A stretch of 64,000 nt of DNA, from positions 2,215,001 to 2,279,000 of the forward strand of contig JAFEUB010001215.1 in NCBI GenBank assembly GCA_024529925.1, given 5' to 3'. Below, in pieces: positions 1-11,131 of this stretch. The notes beneath the pieces are model-generated. The model ran no database searches and was not told the origin of the DNA. It was given only the letters and a program-made list of their open reading frames with translations. Origin of the DNA: Ophthalmolycus amberensis. Lineage: Eukaryota > Chordata > Actinopteri > Perciformes > Zoarcidae. How positions within the stretch are numbered: the stretch's first letter is position 1; each line of letters opens with the position of its first letter. The translations under genes and the position numbers were made by a program.

Positions 1-270
1 TTAAAGTTTAGACAGTCATAGAAATGCATTTGATCCGCCCCAGATCTTTAAAAAAAGAGTCCGGACAATGCAGGCTCAGCGCAACGCGACATAGTAGAGA
101 TGGTGTAGAGACACATGTGAGCGGGTGATTTATTAAAAGGAGAGCAGTGTGTAAACAGAGGGGACAGTGCCAGCAGTGCAAAGGCTGTGATGACGGGTGT
201 TTATCTTTCCTCTAAAATATACAGCACTGTAAAATCTGCTATATATTATATATATATAGTTATACTGATA

Positions 271-316
<46 letters not shown>

Positions 317-344
317 TTAATGGCCATCCTCCTCTGGTCTCCAG
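1..344 (+). other. 3' part of an intron of the left-edge gene, with a (TA)n array
   Basis: This stretch has no coding signal. It ends in a pyrimidine-rich run and CAG (342-344), which acts as splice acceptor for the exon at 345. A TA dinucleotide array fills about 266-314. The intron's 5' end lies outside the window. Confidence 0.6.
241..314. repeat. (TA)n microsatellite
   Basis: Nearly pure TA/AT dinucleotides, with the uninterrupted part at about 266-314. It sits about 30 bases upstream of the acceptor at 344, so it overlaps the region where a branch point would be expected. Confidence 0.9.
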
Positions 345-597
345 TCGCGAGCTTGGCACGACCAGTATACCCTACTCACCCAGCAGGGAGCCGGCCTCCG
401 CCCCCCATCAGCCCCTGGCCTCCCCCTCCGGACCCTTGGCTTATGGGGGAGGAGCAGAGGGGAGGAAGAGGAGGAGTTCCGGCTCTTACAGAGGGAAGGC
501 CAGCAAGCTGAGTAGGCCGGGCGGGTTGGAGAGCCTCTTTGTGAATGGGAGCGACACCGTGGGAATACTGTCTTCGGGGCCCGAGTCCCCGAGACAG
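345..597 (+). CDS. Penultimate coding exon of an unidentified gene (disordered C-terminal tail)
   Basis: Seen: the frame is open from the acceptor CAG at 342-344 to a good donor (CAG|GTAGGT) after 597. The first base completes a codon begun in the previous exon, and the exon ends in phase 0. The encoded 84 residues are low-complexity and rich in Ser, Pro, Gly and Arg, with no Cys and no membrane segment. A basic patch (KRRSSGSYRGKASKLSR) sits in the middle, followed by SLFVNGSDTVGIL. This looks like an intracellular, intrinsically disordered tail. I do not recognise the family. In human the gene beyond ZNF800 is GCC1, whose C-terminus is a GRIP domain; this tail is not a GRIP domain. Confidence 0.65.
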
Positions 598-779
598 GTA
601 GGTGTTACAGAAAGAAAAAGACTGTAAACAAGGCTTCCAAAGGCACGTGGAATTTGTTGCTCTCCGCTAATTTTTACATATGTTTTTTTCAAAGTTGTTA
701 GAAGTTGCATTGCATACAGTAAATAATAAAAATAAATGAAAAGCAGCGAATAAATCCCTTGTCTGTCTTCTGCCCACAG

Positions 780-797
780 ACCAAGTTGCATCACTGA
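780..797 (+). CDS. Last coding exon of the unidentified left-edge gene (ends TKLHH-stop)
   Basis: The acceptor is TGCCCACAG ending at 779. Joining 597 to 780 in phase 0 gives ACC AAG TTG CAT CAC TGA, so the protein ends SPRQ-TKLHH with the stop at 795-797. The intron is only 182 bases, which is normal for a compact fish gene. The short terminal exon fits the splice signals on both sides. It is too small to confirm from coding bias alone. Confidence 0.55.
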   Translation, partial: TKLHH

Positions 798-3700
798 CAG
801 AGACCTGTCTCACGGACAGCATGTTGGGCAGCTGTGCAGACCACCACCGTTTGTGACCTTTGACCTCACCACTCTTCCACTGCCGGCACCAATCGGACGG
901 CTTCATCTCGGGCGATGTCACCCCCTATTCATCCAATGACTTTGCCCACAGTTTGCCGGCCGTTAACTTCCACTCTCCATGTTGTAGTTTATGGATCGCT
1001 GTGACGGAAAGCTGCCGCGGTCTTTTCAGAACAAGGCGGTGGGATCCAAAAACCTATCCTACCAAAAGGGAATTTGCCTCGCAAAGTTTTAGAAGGCATT
1101 CTTAATAATACCACCACTGTACAATCTTTGGGGGAAAACTTTTTTTAAACTGGTTGTTCTGACCATTTTCCTGGTTGCTGTGTCTGGTCAGCTGATGGGG
1201 ACGGAGATTGTTTTTGGGAGTTAGATGGTTGAAGGACCTACTGATACGACTACTGTAGGACTCAGCCTTCATCTATACCACCTCAACTGCCCCCCCCTCT
1301 CCCATCACTTTCTCTGTCTTACTCTTGATTTCAGCTTTTCCCTCAAAGATGGAAGAGATGACCAGCTTTAGTTGGGTTTTGTCAACATCTCCACAACTCT
1401 CTCTACAATTTGTATTTATCCCTCCTCTTTCCACTCCAGCATGCCTGTGTTCAAAGTGCCCTTACTGCCCTCGCCTCCTTCTTCACTGACTTCAGAGCAG
1501 CCTCGAGGAGAGCCACACAAGGACCTGTTCACACAAGGGAAGGAAAAAGAAAACGTTTTGTGTTACCAACGATGCCGCGTCAATGCATTGTTTTAATTTA
1601 GGAAGAAATCCGATATTATTTGAAGATTGTTTTTAATGTTGCAAGAAACAAGCTGACACACGAACTCCTGTGTGTGTGTGTTGTGTGTGTGTGTGTTGTG
1701 CGTGCGTGTGTGTCAGGACTTGCATCCAAAAAGGAATGATTACTACGGTGTTGGATCTTTTTTTTTTGTACAATAATTTATCGTTCTTAAATGTTTGTTT
1801 TCTAACTGACCCTGGATGTTTGAGCTACAGAGACTTTTTGAGCAAAAAAATTTAATTTCTATGGCATTTTGAAGAAATGCTGAAAGTATTATGAGAGATC
1901 ATATTGTTGAAATTGTGTACATATCTGTTATTATTTTGTATTTATTAATAATTGTTACTCAATAGGAGCTCAACAGAGTGTTTTGCCCTCCTACCCAGGT
2001 CTGTGTTTACTGGTGAGATTGGCCTGGTTTCTCCAAATCTTGCAGAATCTGTTCGTTACAAAGTTTTTCAAGTAATAGCAGTTAATACTCAAACACAGCT
2101 AAATACGAAGGTAACAACAACCTGTGGTCAGTTCTAAAAAAAATGATTTTATTCTGCGCTGTAAAGGTCCATCAACGGAACCGAAAAAAAAGTATTTCAT
2201 CTTAGGAATTTCAGTATGCCCGCTGACTTCTTTTAAGTCTCCTGAATTGTCACTTTCCCAGAGAGAATACACGACATCCTCTAAACCTGTCGGAGTACTT
2301 TACAATTGGGACGTAGCCACAGCCGTCACTAGCAGGGGGATCACTCCTCTGCCTTGGAGTCGGCTCAACACATGACGAAGGGGGCTAGTTACTGGACCAC
2401 CAGTTAAACACATTCTGGTCGAGCCTTCACGCTCTCATCATGTGATGAGCAACGGTTGATTTTGTGACACCAGGCCATGGTTTAGTATTCTCATAGAAAG
2501 GGCCCCACACACCTGTTTGCCTGCAGTCCCGCCCCTTTTCATATGTCTACCAATGTTCAAAACTATAGCTCTATTTTGAAGCTGTCTTTATCTTCCAGTA
2601 GACGTCTGTCTCGTCTCAGTGCGATTACTCTTGGTTGTGTGTGTGTGTGTGTGTGTACAAATCAAGGCCAGGTCAAAATGCTTTCACTTACTGCTGCACC
2701 CTTCAAGCTCGGTACCGTTTCTTCTGCAGCGTTTGATTGTCTTTGCAATACCTTTAAAACATGCATACCTGCAGCATCAGGTGTCCAAAACAAGCGCGAG
2801 TAATTTCCAGTTCTAGTTGGTCTGGTGTTTTGCTGATGAAGCCAAAGTAACTGAGAGCATTTTGAGCAGCGAAGCACCTGGTACTCGCCAGCTACTTCAA
2901 AATGTGTCTCTTGAATTAGTCTCAAAAGCCTCGACGCACTAATGATGAATGAATTGTACATAATCAGTTGTGTTTCGTGTTGCGCGTTTCCCAAGTGCTT
3001 CCCATGATGACACTTTATTCATCAACGCGTGCGATCGTCTAAAGTACTCTTGGATCGGTTCGGTGATGCCGGCTCGGTGGTCTTTATTGTACGGCGGACA
3101 CGTGGTTTATCCGGGTACCCGCGGTGTACAGCTTAACTCGTTAACATGCCTGCAATTACACCGTACAGTTTATTTTCTCTCTGTTTTAACGCAACATACC
3201 AACACAATATAGATGGTTTGTGTGGGTTTAATGGTGGAGAACCGTGGTTTGGGTGGGAATTAAAGATTTGTTTCCACTCAGTATCTTCGGATCAAGGAGG
3301 ACAAACTTAAAGCCGAGATGTTTTGTGGGGAGTCCCACCCTGACTTACTGTTTGTAGTAATAGAAACGGGAAGTTAGTCTGTTGCAGCTACAATTAAGTT
3401 CATGAATTTCAGAGCAGTTGTATATTATCCTTTGCTGTTGAATTTTATGGAGGTATTAACAGTTTTTTTGTTGTTTTTTTTAAAGCCTCCCCCTTACATC
3501 TTTTTGCACTTTGTCATAATGCCCCAGATCTTTAATCTTTAACTTCTATTTATATAAATATTTGAGATATTAAAAGCAAATCTATATCTATATATTTGTA
3601 AAAGAAAGTGTTTCTGGCAACTACAGTAAAAGAAGGTGAAGAGTATATTGCCCCCCCGGTGAGTCCGGCCTCTGAACCAGCGCACCGTTTGACCCAAACT

Positions 3701-4194
3701 GTGTTGAATGTCTGAAGAAATGCCTTGTAAGAGTCGCGGTGTATTCACTCTCACTGCAGTTGGATCAGGAAATGGATTTCCCATCGAAACAACTGAACAC
3801 TTGCTGTATACAAAAGAAATGTCTTATATCCAAGCTTTTATTAAATGAATGAAGGTGGAATGTCGTTTTATTTGTAAATCAAAGATGTCAGCTTTTGAAT
3901 TGGAGGGGAAGGTCCCACAGATGATGAGTGTTTGTTCTGCATGTGTTGAGTGATCCTTGACGGGAGACATGAAATGTTCGTGTTATTGGAGCAGAGCAAA
4001 TAAGTCTTCTGTGGTTCTCAGGGTTTCAAAAAGGAGCTTCAATTATGTATTTTGTGCTTACGTTTTTGCCAGATGCATCTTTAATTGCCCTTTTTATTCT
4101 TGAACACACTGATGAGTGCTGTCTGCTTCCATGCTATAATCTGAGAAAACATGCAACATCCCCCCCCCCCCCCCCCCCCCAGCATCCTGGCTCC
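798..4194 (+). other. 3' UTR of the left-edge gene, then intergenic DNA
   Basis: There is no credible coding exon. It begins as 3' UTR after the stop at 797. No strong AATAAA was noted until an ATTAAA near 3,839, so the cleavage site is uncertain. Imperfect GT arrays lie at about 1,670-1,712 and 2,637-2,658, and a run of 21 C at 4,160-4,180. Confidence 0.5.
4160..4180. repeat. Poly-C tract (21 C)
   Basis: Uninterrupted C homopolymer directly beside the dispersed repeat starting at about 4,195. Length is prone to assembly error. Confidence 0.9.
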
Positions 4195-4615
4195 GGTGAT
4201 GGAGATGTCGATCAGTCAGTCCACTACCTTGGTCCAGATGGAAACTATTGGATGAAGAGGATCCATTCTACTGACTAGCGCCACCAGCAGGTTGACATTT
4301 TTGGGGCTTTTCGTGAAATAGCTTATCAAATATTGGATGGATTACCATAACATTTGGTACAAATATTCATGACTTTTTTTGGAGATTTCCCCCGATGCTT
4401 CGTGTAGCACAATCATCGGGTCAACAATTCAATTTGTCCAACACTGGAGACGTCCCCGTCAGACCCTCCGGTAGTTTGTGTTTCGTGCTAAGTAGCAGAA
4501 TGCTAACACGCTAAACTCACATGATGAACATGGTTAATATCTATACTTGCTAAAGAGAAGCATTGTTAGCTTGCTCCCATTAGCATTTAGCTTTTGACGA
4601 GAAGAGAGTTGACTT
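4195..4615 (+). repeat. Dispersed teleost repeat (the 'GCGCCACCAGCAGGTTGACA' family)
   Basis: The segment contains hallmark phrases of a very common percomorph repeat recalled from other fish sequences: CTTGGTCCAGATGGAAACTA, TTGGATGGATTACCATAA, TTTGGTACAAATATTCATGA, TAGCGCCACCAGCAGGTTGA, and a final block GCTAACACGCTAAACTCACA followed by TTAGCTTGCTCCCATTAGCA. The copy is diverged and has no coding capacity. Its class (non-autonomous DNA element or SINE-like) is not clear to me. Confidence 0.6.
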
Positions 4616-5159
4616 GCAGCATCATTCAGACCCTTTCAGAGCTTTTTATTTGTACTAATCAGCGCACACACACAGTATGCAGTATTGTATTTTTGTGTAA
4701 CCACAGTCCTGCTTGATCAACAATAAGGGAAAGAGGATATTTAATTTACTTTTCAGCAGGATGACTTATCAGGTTAAGGTTCAGCTCACCATATATTATA
4801 TATACACACATATTGCTCACCAGGAAATCACATGTTGGCAAGGAAGCGAAACCAAAAACATGTTTTTGCACCACATAATTATTTGCATAACTGATCTCAG
4901 TGCTTTTGAACACTGCTTATTAGCGACCAACTTCTTCGTTTTAAATACAGTATTTAATCCTCTGTCTTGGTACACATTCAACGTTTTGGAGCATGATGTT
5001 GATTCCCAGGCCAGACCCCATTAGTGACATCGCCCGTCACCTTTGACCTCCAAGGAAGATGGTGGGAGAATTTTGCTCCGGCATTTGGCAACTCTTTGAT
5101 GATGCAACTTCCAACATGGATCAAATTGTCGATGATAATGATTTTCTAATGTACTGTTA

Positions 5160-5195
5160 AAATGGGAACCACAGAACAATCTGTGGTTCCCATTT
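5160..5195. repeat. Perfect inverted repeat, 16-bp stem with 4-nt loop
   Basis: The left arm AAATGGGAACCACAGA (5,160-5,175) is the exact reverse complement of the right arm (5,180-5,195), with loop ACAA between. No flanking duplication was recognised, so its origin is unknown. Confidence 0.9.
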
Positions 5196-7938
5196 GACTG
5201 CCGTTCTCTCTGTGTAGCACTGATGTTATGTTGCTATTGTTTACAGTGGAGAGAGCTGGACAACTGAGATCTCTGCTCTGGTCGGTCATTGAGCAAAATG
5301 AAAGGATACTGCGGGCAGTAATCAGACAATCAGGCACAACGCCGACCATTGACTCACTCCTGTGGGTTTCTGCCTGTCCTTACCTGTGAATCTTTTTGAA
5401 AAGAGGTCAGGAAAAAGGAAGATAGTGCATCTTTGTTATGATATTGAACAGTGACGGTCTCGTCAGAACTTCAGCAACACGTTCCTTCTGTCCATGTTCA
5501 TTATTTACAGACTGCTGCAGTTATTCGCCATCTTTTCTAAAATGAGGTAGAACCCGCATATCATTTATAACTAATTGACTAAAGGGAAAAATCAAATGCA
5601 TTTAACATCAACCTTACGTTTAATGCACATTAGATTCAGAAAGGGGAGCACAGCATTTATCTGGATTTATCTGCTCAGCCATTTTTGTTTTGTCAAAGTC
5701 CAGTCTTTATCATCATCCCTGGAATGATGGAGATCATGTTCTTGCATCTATAAATGTACAGTAAAAAGAATATATATGATTATTGTAGTAGCCCAGATTC
5801 GTTAACACTAACTGTCACTATGCATCTTTACCAACATTTTGCCAACAGCCTCTGTTCAGCTTTTGCAAGTGCCTCTTGTTGTGGAGAACAACTAATTTGT
5901 CCCCAGGTCTGAGTCAGATGTGACTGTCGACCCCCAGAGAGTAGTGACTAGAGACGGAGTTAGAAAAGCAAAGAAAGAAACATGATCCGCATGGAGAGAT
6001 TGGAAATTACTGTTCCCGCATTTTAGCACTATAATACTTGTAATAAACTTTAACGCAAGATTATTTAACTTTTGCTGCAGCGTCCAAAAGGAAGTCGCAG
6101 GGAGTGACAGATTAAACACCTGAAGTTTACTATCGCATGATAACTTTATCACTTGTAAACTAGTGGTCAGTAAGACTATAACAACAAAAGCTCTGTGAGT
6201 CAGACTTTCATTTCTAAATGTAAGATTGTGTGGTTTTCAGAACATCTGTATAGGGGGTTGTTTGGAGCAGCCCCTGACCCAAGACTCTGCTGTTCAGCTA
6301 TCTATAAATATACTGTAGCCTGATTTAAAGTGTCAGTCAATTTAACCTCAATGGAATTTAAAAAGGTCTCTATAAACACGTCCAAAAAAGTGATCCTGAT
6401 CATTTAAACCTTCTTGGAACAGGCCCAATAGATGAATCTGATGATTACAGTCTCTCATCAACCCATATGTTGATGTTTTTTTTTTCTGGCTTGTGAGAGG
6501 CCAGGTTGGGGATTATGTGAAAAGGCCGCAAACTACGAGCCGTTTGATTGATAGAACAGTCAAGTCGTTCATAAGTTCCCCTAGTTCAACTGAGTCTAGA
6601 CACACATTTGGCTCTTTTGAATGGTAATTATGCTTTCTGAGAAATGGAGATAGCATGTGACAAAGGTCAGAAAGAAACAGAATCTACGTTGGAGGGAAGA
6701 AAAGTTAAAATTACACATGAAAGAGAAGGAAACCGTGGCCCAAACGTACAACACTGCATGGTCAGGAGGAGCGGTGCCGAATGTGTGTGTAGCCCCACAG
6801 ACGTGCTGCGATGTTTGCGTCTGAGGCTGGAGTTTATGAGGTTTTCTCCACAAAAGGAGCTGCTGCATTATTTTTTTCATGATCCCTGTTCTGCACAGGG
6901 ATGTCGCTCATATGCCTGCACCCTGTCCAAACATCATTGTTCTTTTAAGAGGAAAGATTGAGCTTTGAACACACTGTACATATTGCATTATGTCACCATC
7001 ATGGTAGTTTTAGAACGTCGTTACAGAGGTTCTGTATGTGTAAAGTCTGAAATACAGAGGCCTGTGTAACTGTAGCTGTGGCTACATGTACAGATGGCTC
7101 TACTGCCATCTTTTACTGCTCTCCAGACAAATGGCTACATCCAATTAGATTAATTTGAGCATGACATCCAGCAGGCATTTTCTACCCCCTGCTTCACTCT
7201 CTGCTTCTTACATTAGGGCGACGGAGATGAGAGAAAAACACATTACTAACAACATTGACACCTTGTGGTCAGTTAACTCCAAGACGACCCCAAATCTCAT
7301 CAGCTGCACGTATCAGATCAGAAGCACTCAGGAAGACATGCAACGCAGAACAAATGATGTTAACCTCAAAGTAAGGGACGACCCTTATTTAGTCTTCATT
7401 TATTCCGAGGCTCCTGCTGGGAGGAACAATTACTGCACAGGTCATCCTCTGAATTCATAATCACGGGAGCCACCACGCCGACTGCCGAGGATGTCAGAAA
7501 CTCGCACATCCAAGGAAATGTATCACGTTTTTTAATGAAATAAACGTATTTCCACAAATTGTAAGAAAGTTGAACATTCTCATTACATTTACAAATTTGT
7601 CATGTTTAATATAACATGTGTTACTTTAGGAAAGCCTAATAGAGGATAACAACATTTTTTCCCCCCAGTTAAATCAGTTCATCTTGTTCCCACTGGAATG
7701 AAGTTGTATTCTACACCCCCCGCATCTTCACCGGTCCCTCCTGGCCCACTTGTAGTCCACGCTGTAATTATAAACAGGCTATTTAAATTACCAGCATAAA
7801 CTAATTATTTGTCATGCACAAAAAAAGTGTCCAAAACATGTCACTAGGTTTTGTGATAAATGCAGCCTGCATGTAATTGAGAAGATAAAAGCTCTGGGCT
7901 CTATTCGGTCGAACGTCCATGAATGCCGAGGAGTTTCT

Positions 7939-7959
7939 CCCCCCCCCCCCCCCCCCCCC
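7939..7959. repeat. Poly-C tract (21 C)
   Basis: Uninterrupted C homopolymer in intergenic DNA; one of many G/C runs of ten or more in this window. Confidence 0.9.
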
Positions 7960-9590
7960 ATTGCAAACAGCATTCTTATGATAATGGAATAATGCTGGTG
8001 CTTTAGTTAATTGTGCATAGGCGATAGTGGTGGGCACCTTTTGTTGTGAGCTCTCATGAGCCCAAAGGAAAGAGCTGGCAGGGATTATAACTCTTATAGA
8101 ACTTCTCAAATCCCCCCCCACTTTCTACTCACTTTGCATTCAATGAGTTGAGTGTTTTTCTTTATTGGACATTAGACTTGTAGGATGTATTCAGGATAGG
8201 TGGAGCATGTTTGTATTATTTTACACATATCAAAATCTGCCTAACCTGGTGGCTGGATAAAATATATATATTTTTTTTACGAGTAGCTCAAGATGTTGAA
8301 GAAAGATCTTTTACAACAGGTGAAACACATCAATTTGTTCACAATGGGTCCAAATCAAAATGTCCTTCTTGTTCTGGTTAAAGCAGCTGCTTTGTTTAAG
8401 CGGAACACTTTTCTTAACTATACTCTAATTCAATCTCGAACCGTAAAGTTCCAATTACAGTTTAATGGGGATGTGTGCTGTGTTTACCGTTAGCATCTTG
8501 AGTTCACTTAGATGCAGTTTGTTCATTCAAACGAGTTTGACTCTCTTGCTCATTGGTTGGTTTGAACACATCTTACCTCAGATCCCGCAAACAGCTTGAG
8601 GAAAGCCTGCTGTCCTCGATCACTAATGATAAGTGCAGACCATTGAGGTACCAAATCAAAAAGCATAGCATTATATACAAATATTCTAAAAAGTTAATAA
8701 CCCTTAAGATACTATAAAATAAATGCCATTGAAAAAAAACTGGTATTTATTAACAGTCATTGTGGTTTTGTTTGAGTCACTACTTGACTTAGTACATTAT
8801 ACTACACTATAGGCCTAGTGCTATACTTTCTGATTGTACTAAAACACATGAAGTTGCATAACTTCCACAGTATGCTAGGTAGTGGTAGGCTAAAGTACTC
8901 CAATGGTAAACAAAACTTTTTGTTTATACAAACTATGCTACACAGTGGACCCCCGTGTATGATGGATCTAGACTATAATGCTTTTGTTAAAGTACTATTA
9001 CCGTGTACAATTATATTACTCTGTTGTATCACCATTAAGTACTATGATACTTAAGTAAATATTTAGTAGGCCTACTTGTGTAACAATTTATATTACTCTC
9101 AGTGGCCTAATTATTTGAACAGCAGTCCATGAGATGCCATGTTTTGAGGGAAATGACATATTGCTTCTATGAAAGTGTGGTAACACAGCTAATACTAATA
9201 AGGTTGTATAAGTCATGTTATTTGACCGCAGTCTTCTGTTTACTCCATGTTTCCCTTTCCTACAAAACTGTGACTGCAAACACTGCTTCTACCCCCTCAT
9301 CCTTATCTCCATCACCAGCCCAGAATAACCTCACCACACCTGCATCAACTCAGCTGAATCTTTGACCTAAATGATACATGTACAGTGTTTGAGCCAGCTG
9401 CCCCTAATTATTCTCATTCAAAAGTACACCTGTTAGTTAGTCAATACATTAGCTAGCTAACTTTAGCTGAATATTTTGGTTCCAATGGAGCTTTTTTTTT
9501 ACTTTTGAAAGTGAGTTAGTGTTCAGCTAAGTTGCTGTCAAAGTTGTGCATCTCTTGGACATATTTTAAATGTCCTTTATCTTTCTGCAG

Positions 9591-9641
9591 ACAAGTGAGG
9601 CAAACGACATAAACCTTTCTGTTCAGTCACCTAAAAACGAG
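9591..9641 (+). other. Orphan exon-like 51-mer with good splice sites
   Basis: A pyrimidine-rich acceptor (TTATCTTTCTGCAG) ends at 9,590 and a strong donor (GAG|GTAAGG) begins at 9,642. The 51 bases are open in only one frame, giving TSEANDINLSVQSPKNE; the other two frames hit stops. It could be an alternative 5' exon of znf800, an exon of an undetected small gene or non-coding RNA, or chance. No partner exon was found nearby. Confidence 0.25.
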
Positions 9642-10690
9642 GTAAGGCAGTTGCTGTTTTAAGCATGGCATTACATTTAATGTCCACAATTACTGGAATG
9701 AGATTATAAATGGTAGTTATTATATCTTAAAAACATTGATAAAAGGCAGTGCCACCTCTCAGTGTAAAAACAACATCGCTTTGTTACATTTGTAGCTGTT
9801 GCTTGGCTCTTGAACTTAAGCTAGCTAACGTTAGCTTTGGTGTGAAATGGCTCAACGATGATTTTAATTACAGCGAAAATATCCCAAAACACCTGTCATT
9901 TTATTCAACTGAACACCACTAAACATCATCGTGGTTTGGGTTTTCTGGGGTCGGTTGTACGAAAGGGAAAGTCATGAGGGAGTGAGGCTAAACAGTGACC
10001 GTTATCCGACATAAATAACTTAAGTTAGCTCACGTTACAACTAACGTTACTTCTGCTACTGCTAAATGAATGTAGCTAGCTTTACATTAGCAGCATGGCT
10101 ATCCGTGACTTGTTAGCGTTAGCTCAGAATCCACTTAGGTTTATTAATATTACGGTCTCGAGTTGTGTGTGTTAGGCATACCTTAAAAACAAATAGTCAA
10201 TAACAGTTAATGGTATTCTCAATTGGCCAAAAATGAGTGTGTTTGGTTGAACTATTGATTGACTCGGTGGTGATGTTATTTGTATTGGCTTAGAGAGAAA
10301 AACAACAACTGGAATCAGTATTGTGATTAATTTAGCTGAAAAGGTTTAGTCAAGGGCCTCGAGGAAGCTCTGCAGAGAACACTAATGAGGGATAGTTCAT
10401 CAACAGCTGCTTCCACATCATGTGGACAGGACGTCCAAATATCATATTTCAATGTTGAATGTGTCCTTTCCTTGTGAATGATGTTTTTGGAGACAATATT
10501 GATGCCCTGGACTATACAATATACATGTGTCGGCCTATATTGTTTATGTGATGCCATTTACTTTTGCCCACAAAGTTCTGAACATCACTTTTAGTTGATG
10601 CATCTAATTGTTACTCTGGCGAATGAGTATTTATTTAATTGGTGATTTAAAGTATTTCAGCTTTTGTAGCCTCTGAAGTTTTGGGAAGGG
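9642..10690. other. Intergenic DNA upstream of the znf800 CpG island
   Basis: AT-rich, with many GCTAGC/TTAGCT motifs, which are common in fish repeats. No coding signal was seen. Confidence 0.45.
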
Positions 10691-10879
10691 TGTATCCACC
10701 CCGGTGTTATTTTTGCGTCTGCGTCGTGGACTCTTGTGGAGAGCTCTGTGTCCTCAAAGGTTGCGCGTTTGGGGGGCGAGGGGGGAGAAATCGGCGCTAC
10801 AACCGTGGCCTTTGGTTAAAACCTTGGAAATAATTGAACTTTTCTCAATTGAAAGATGTCAAACCCTTCCTTTCTTCGC

Positions 10880-11131
10880 AGTGTCGCCCTGAAGTACCGA
10901 CATTTCTAGCTGGAATTGGACGTAGAGGGTGCACCTTTGCGCAGAGACCGGTTTCAATGCTGAGAGGCTCCTCTGGGTGCACAAAGACAGCGGCTCGCAG
11001 ACGAACTTGTTCAGAGTGAACCGGGGACGCTGGGAGGCGAAATAAACAAACCTCCGGACACGAAGTAGCCGCGACCGCGTAGTTTCACCTCGTCAAACAC
11101 ACGATCCCACCACCCATCCAACGTTCACAAG
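10880..11131 (+). other. znf800: Probable non-coding exon 1 of znf800 (5' end uncertain)
   Basis: A CpG-rich stretch ends in a strong donor CACAAG|GTAAGG after 11,131. It lies upstream of, and on the same strand as, the first coding exon at 21,810. The start given is a guess. If transcribed as drawn it contains one upstream ATG (10,957) with a 20-codon frame. This is inference from position and the splice site. Confidence 0.45.
10957..11019 (+). other. Possible upstream ORF in the znf800 leader (20 codons)
   Basis: ATG at 10,957 opens 20 codons (MLRGSSGCTK...) and closes with TGA at 11,017-11,019, wholly within the putative exon 1. It matters only if the start site is upstream of 10,957. The peptide has no known motif. 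Confidence 0.25.

Larger units (their letters stand above)
4616..9590. other. Intergenic DNA, no gene seen
   Basis: Several short open frames exist here but none has splice signals, a domain, or coding character. It holds the perfect hairpin at 5,160-5,195 and a run of 21 C at 7,939-7,959. AATAAA occurs at 7,539-7,544. The sequence is otherwise AT-rich and unremarkable. Confidence 0.5.

Noticed and set aside
9129..9365. Ser/Thr/Pro-rich, mucin-like open frame (TANTASTPSSLSPSP...)
   Set aside because: No donor before its stop, no convincing signal peptide or membrane anchor, and no link to the exon-like unit at 9,591.
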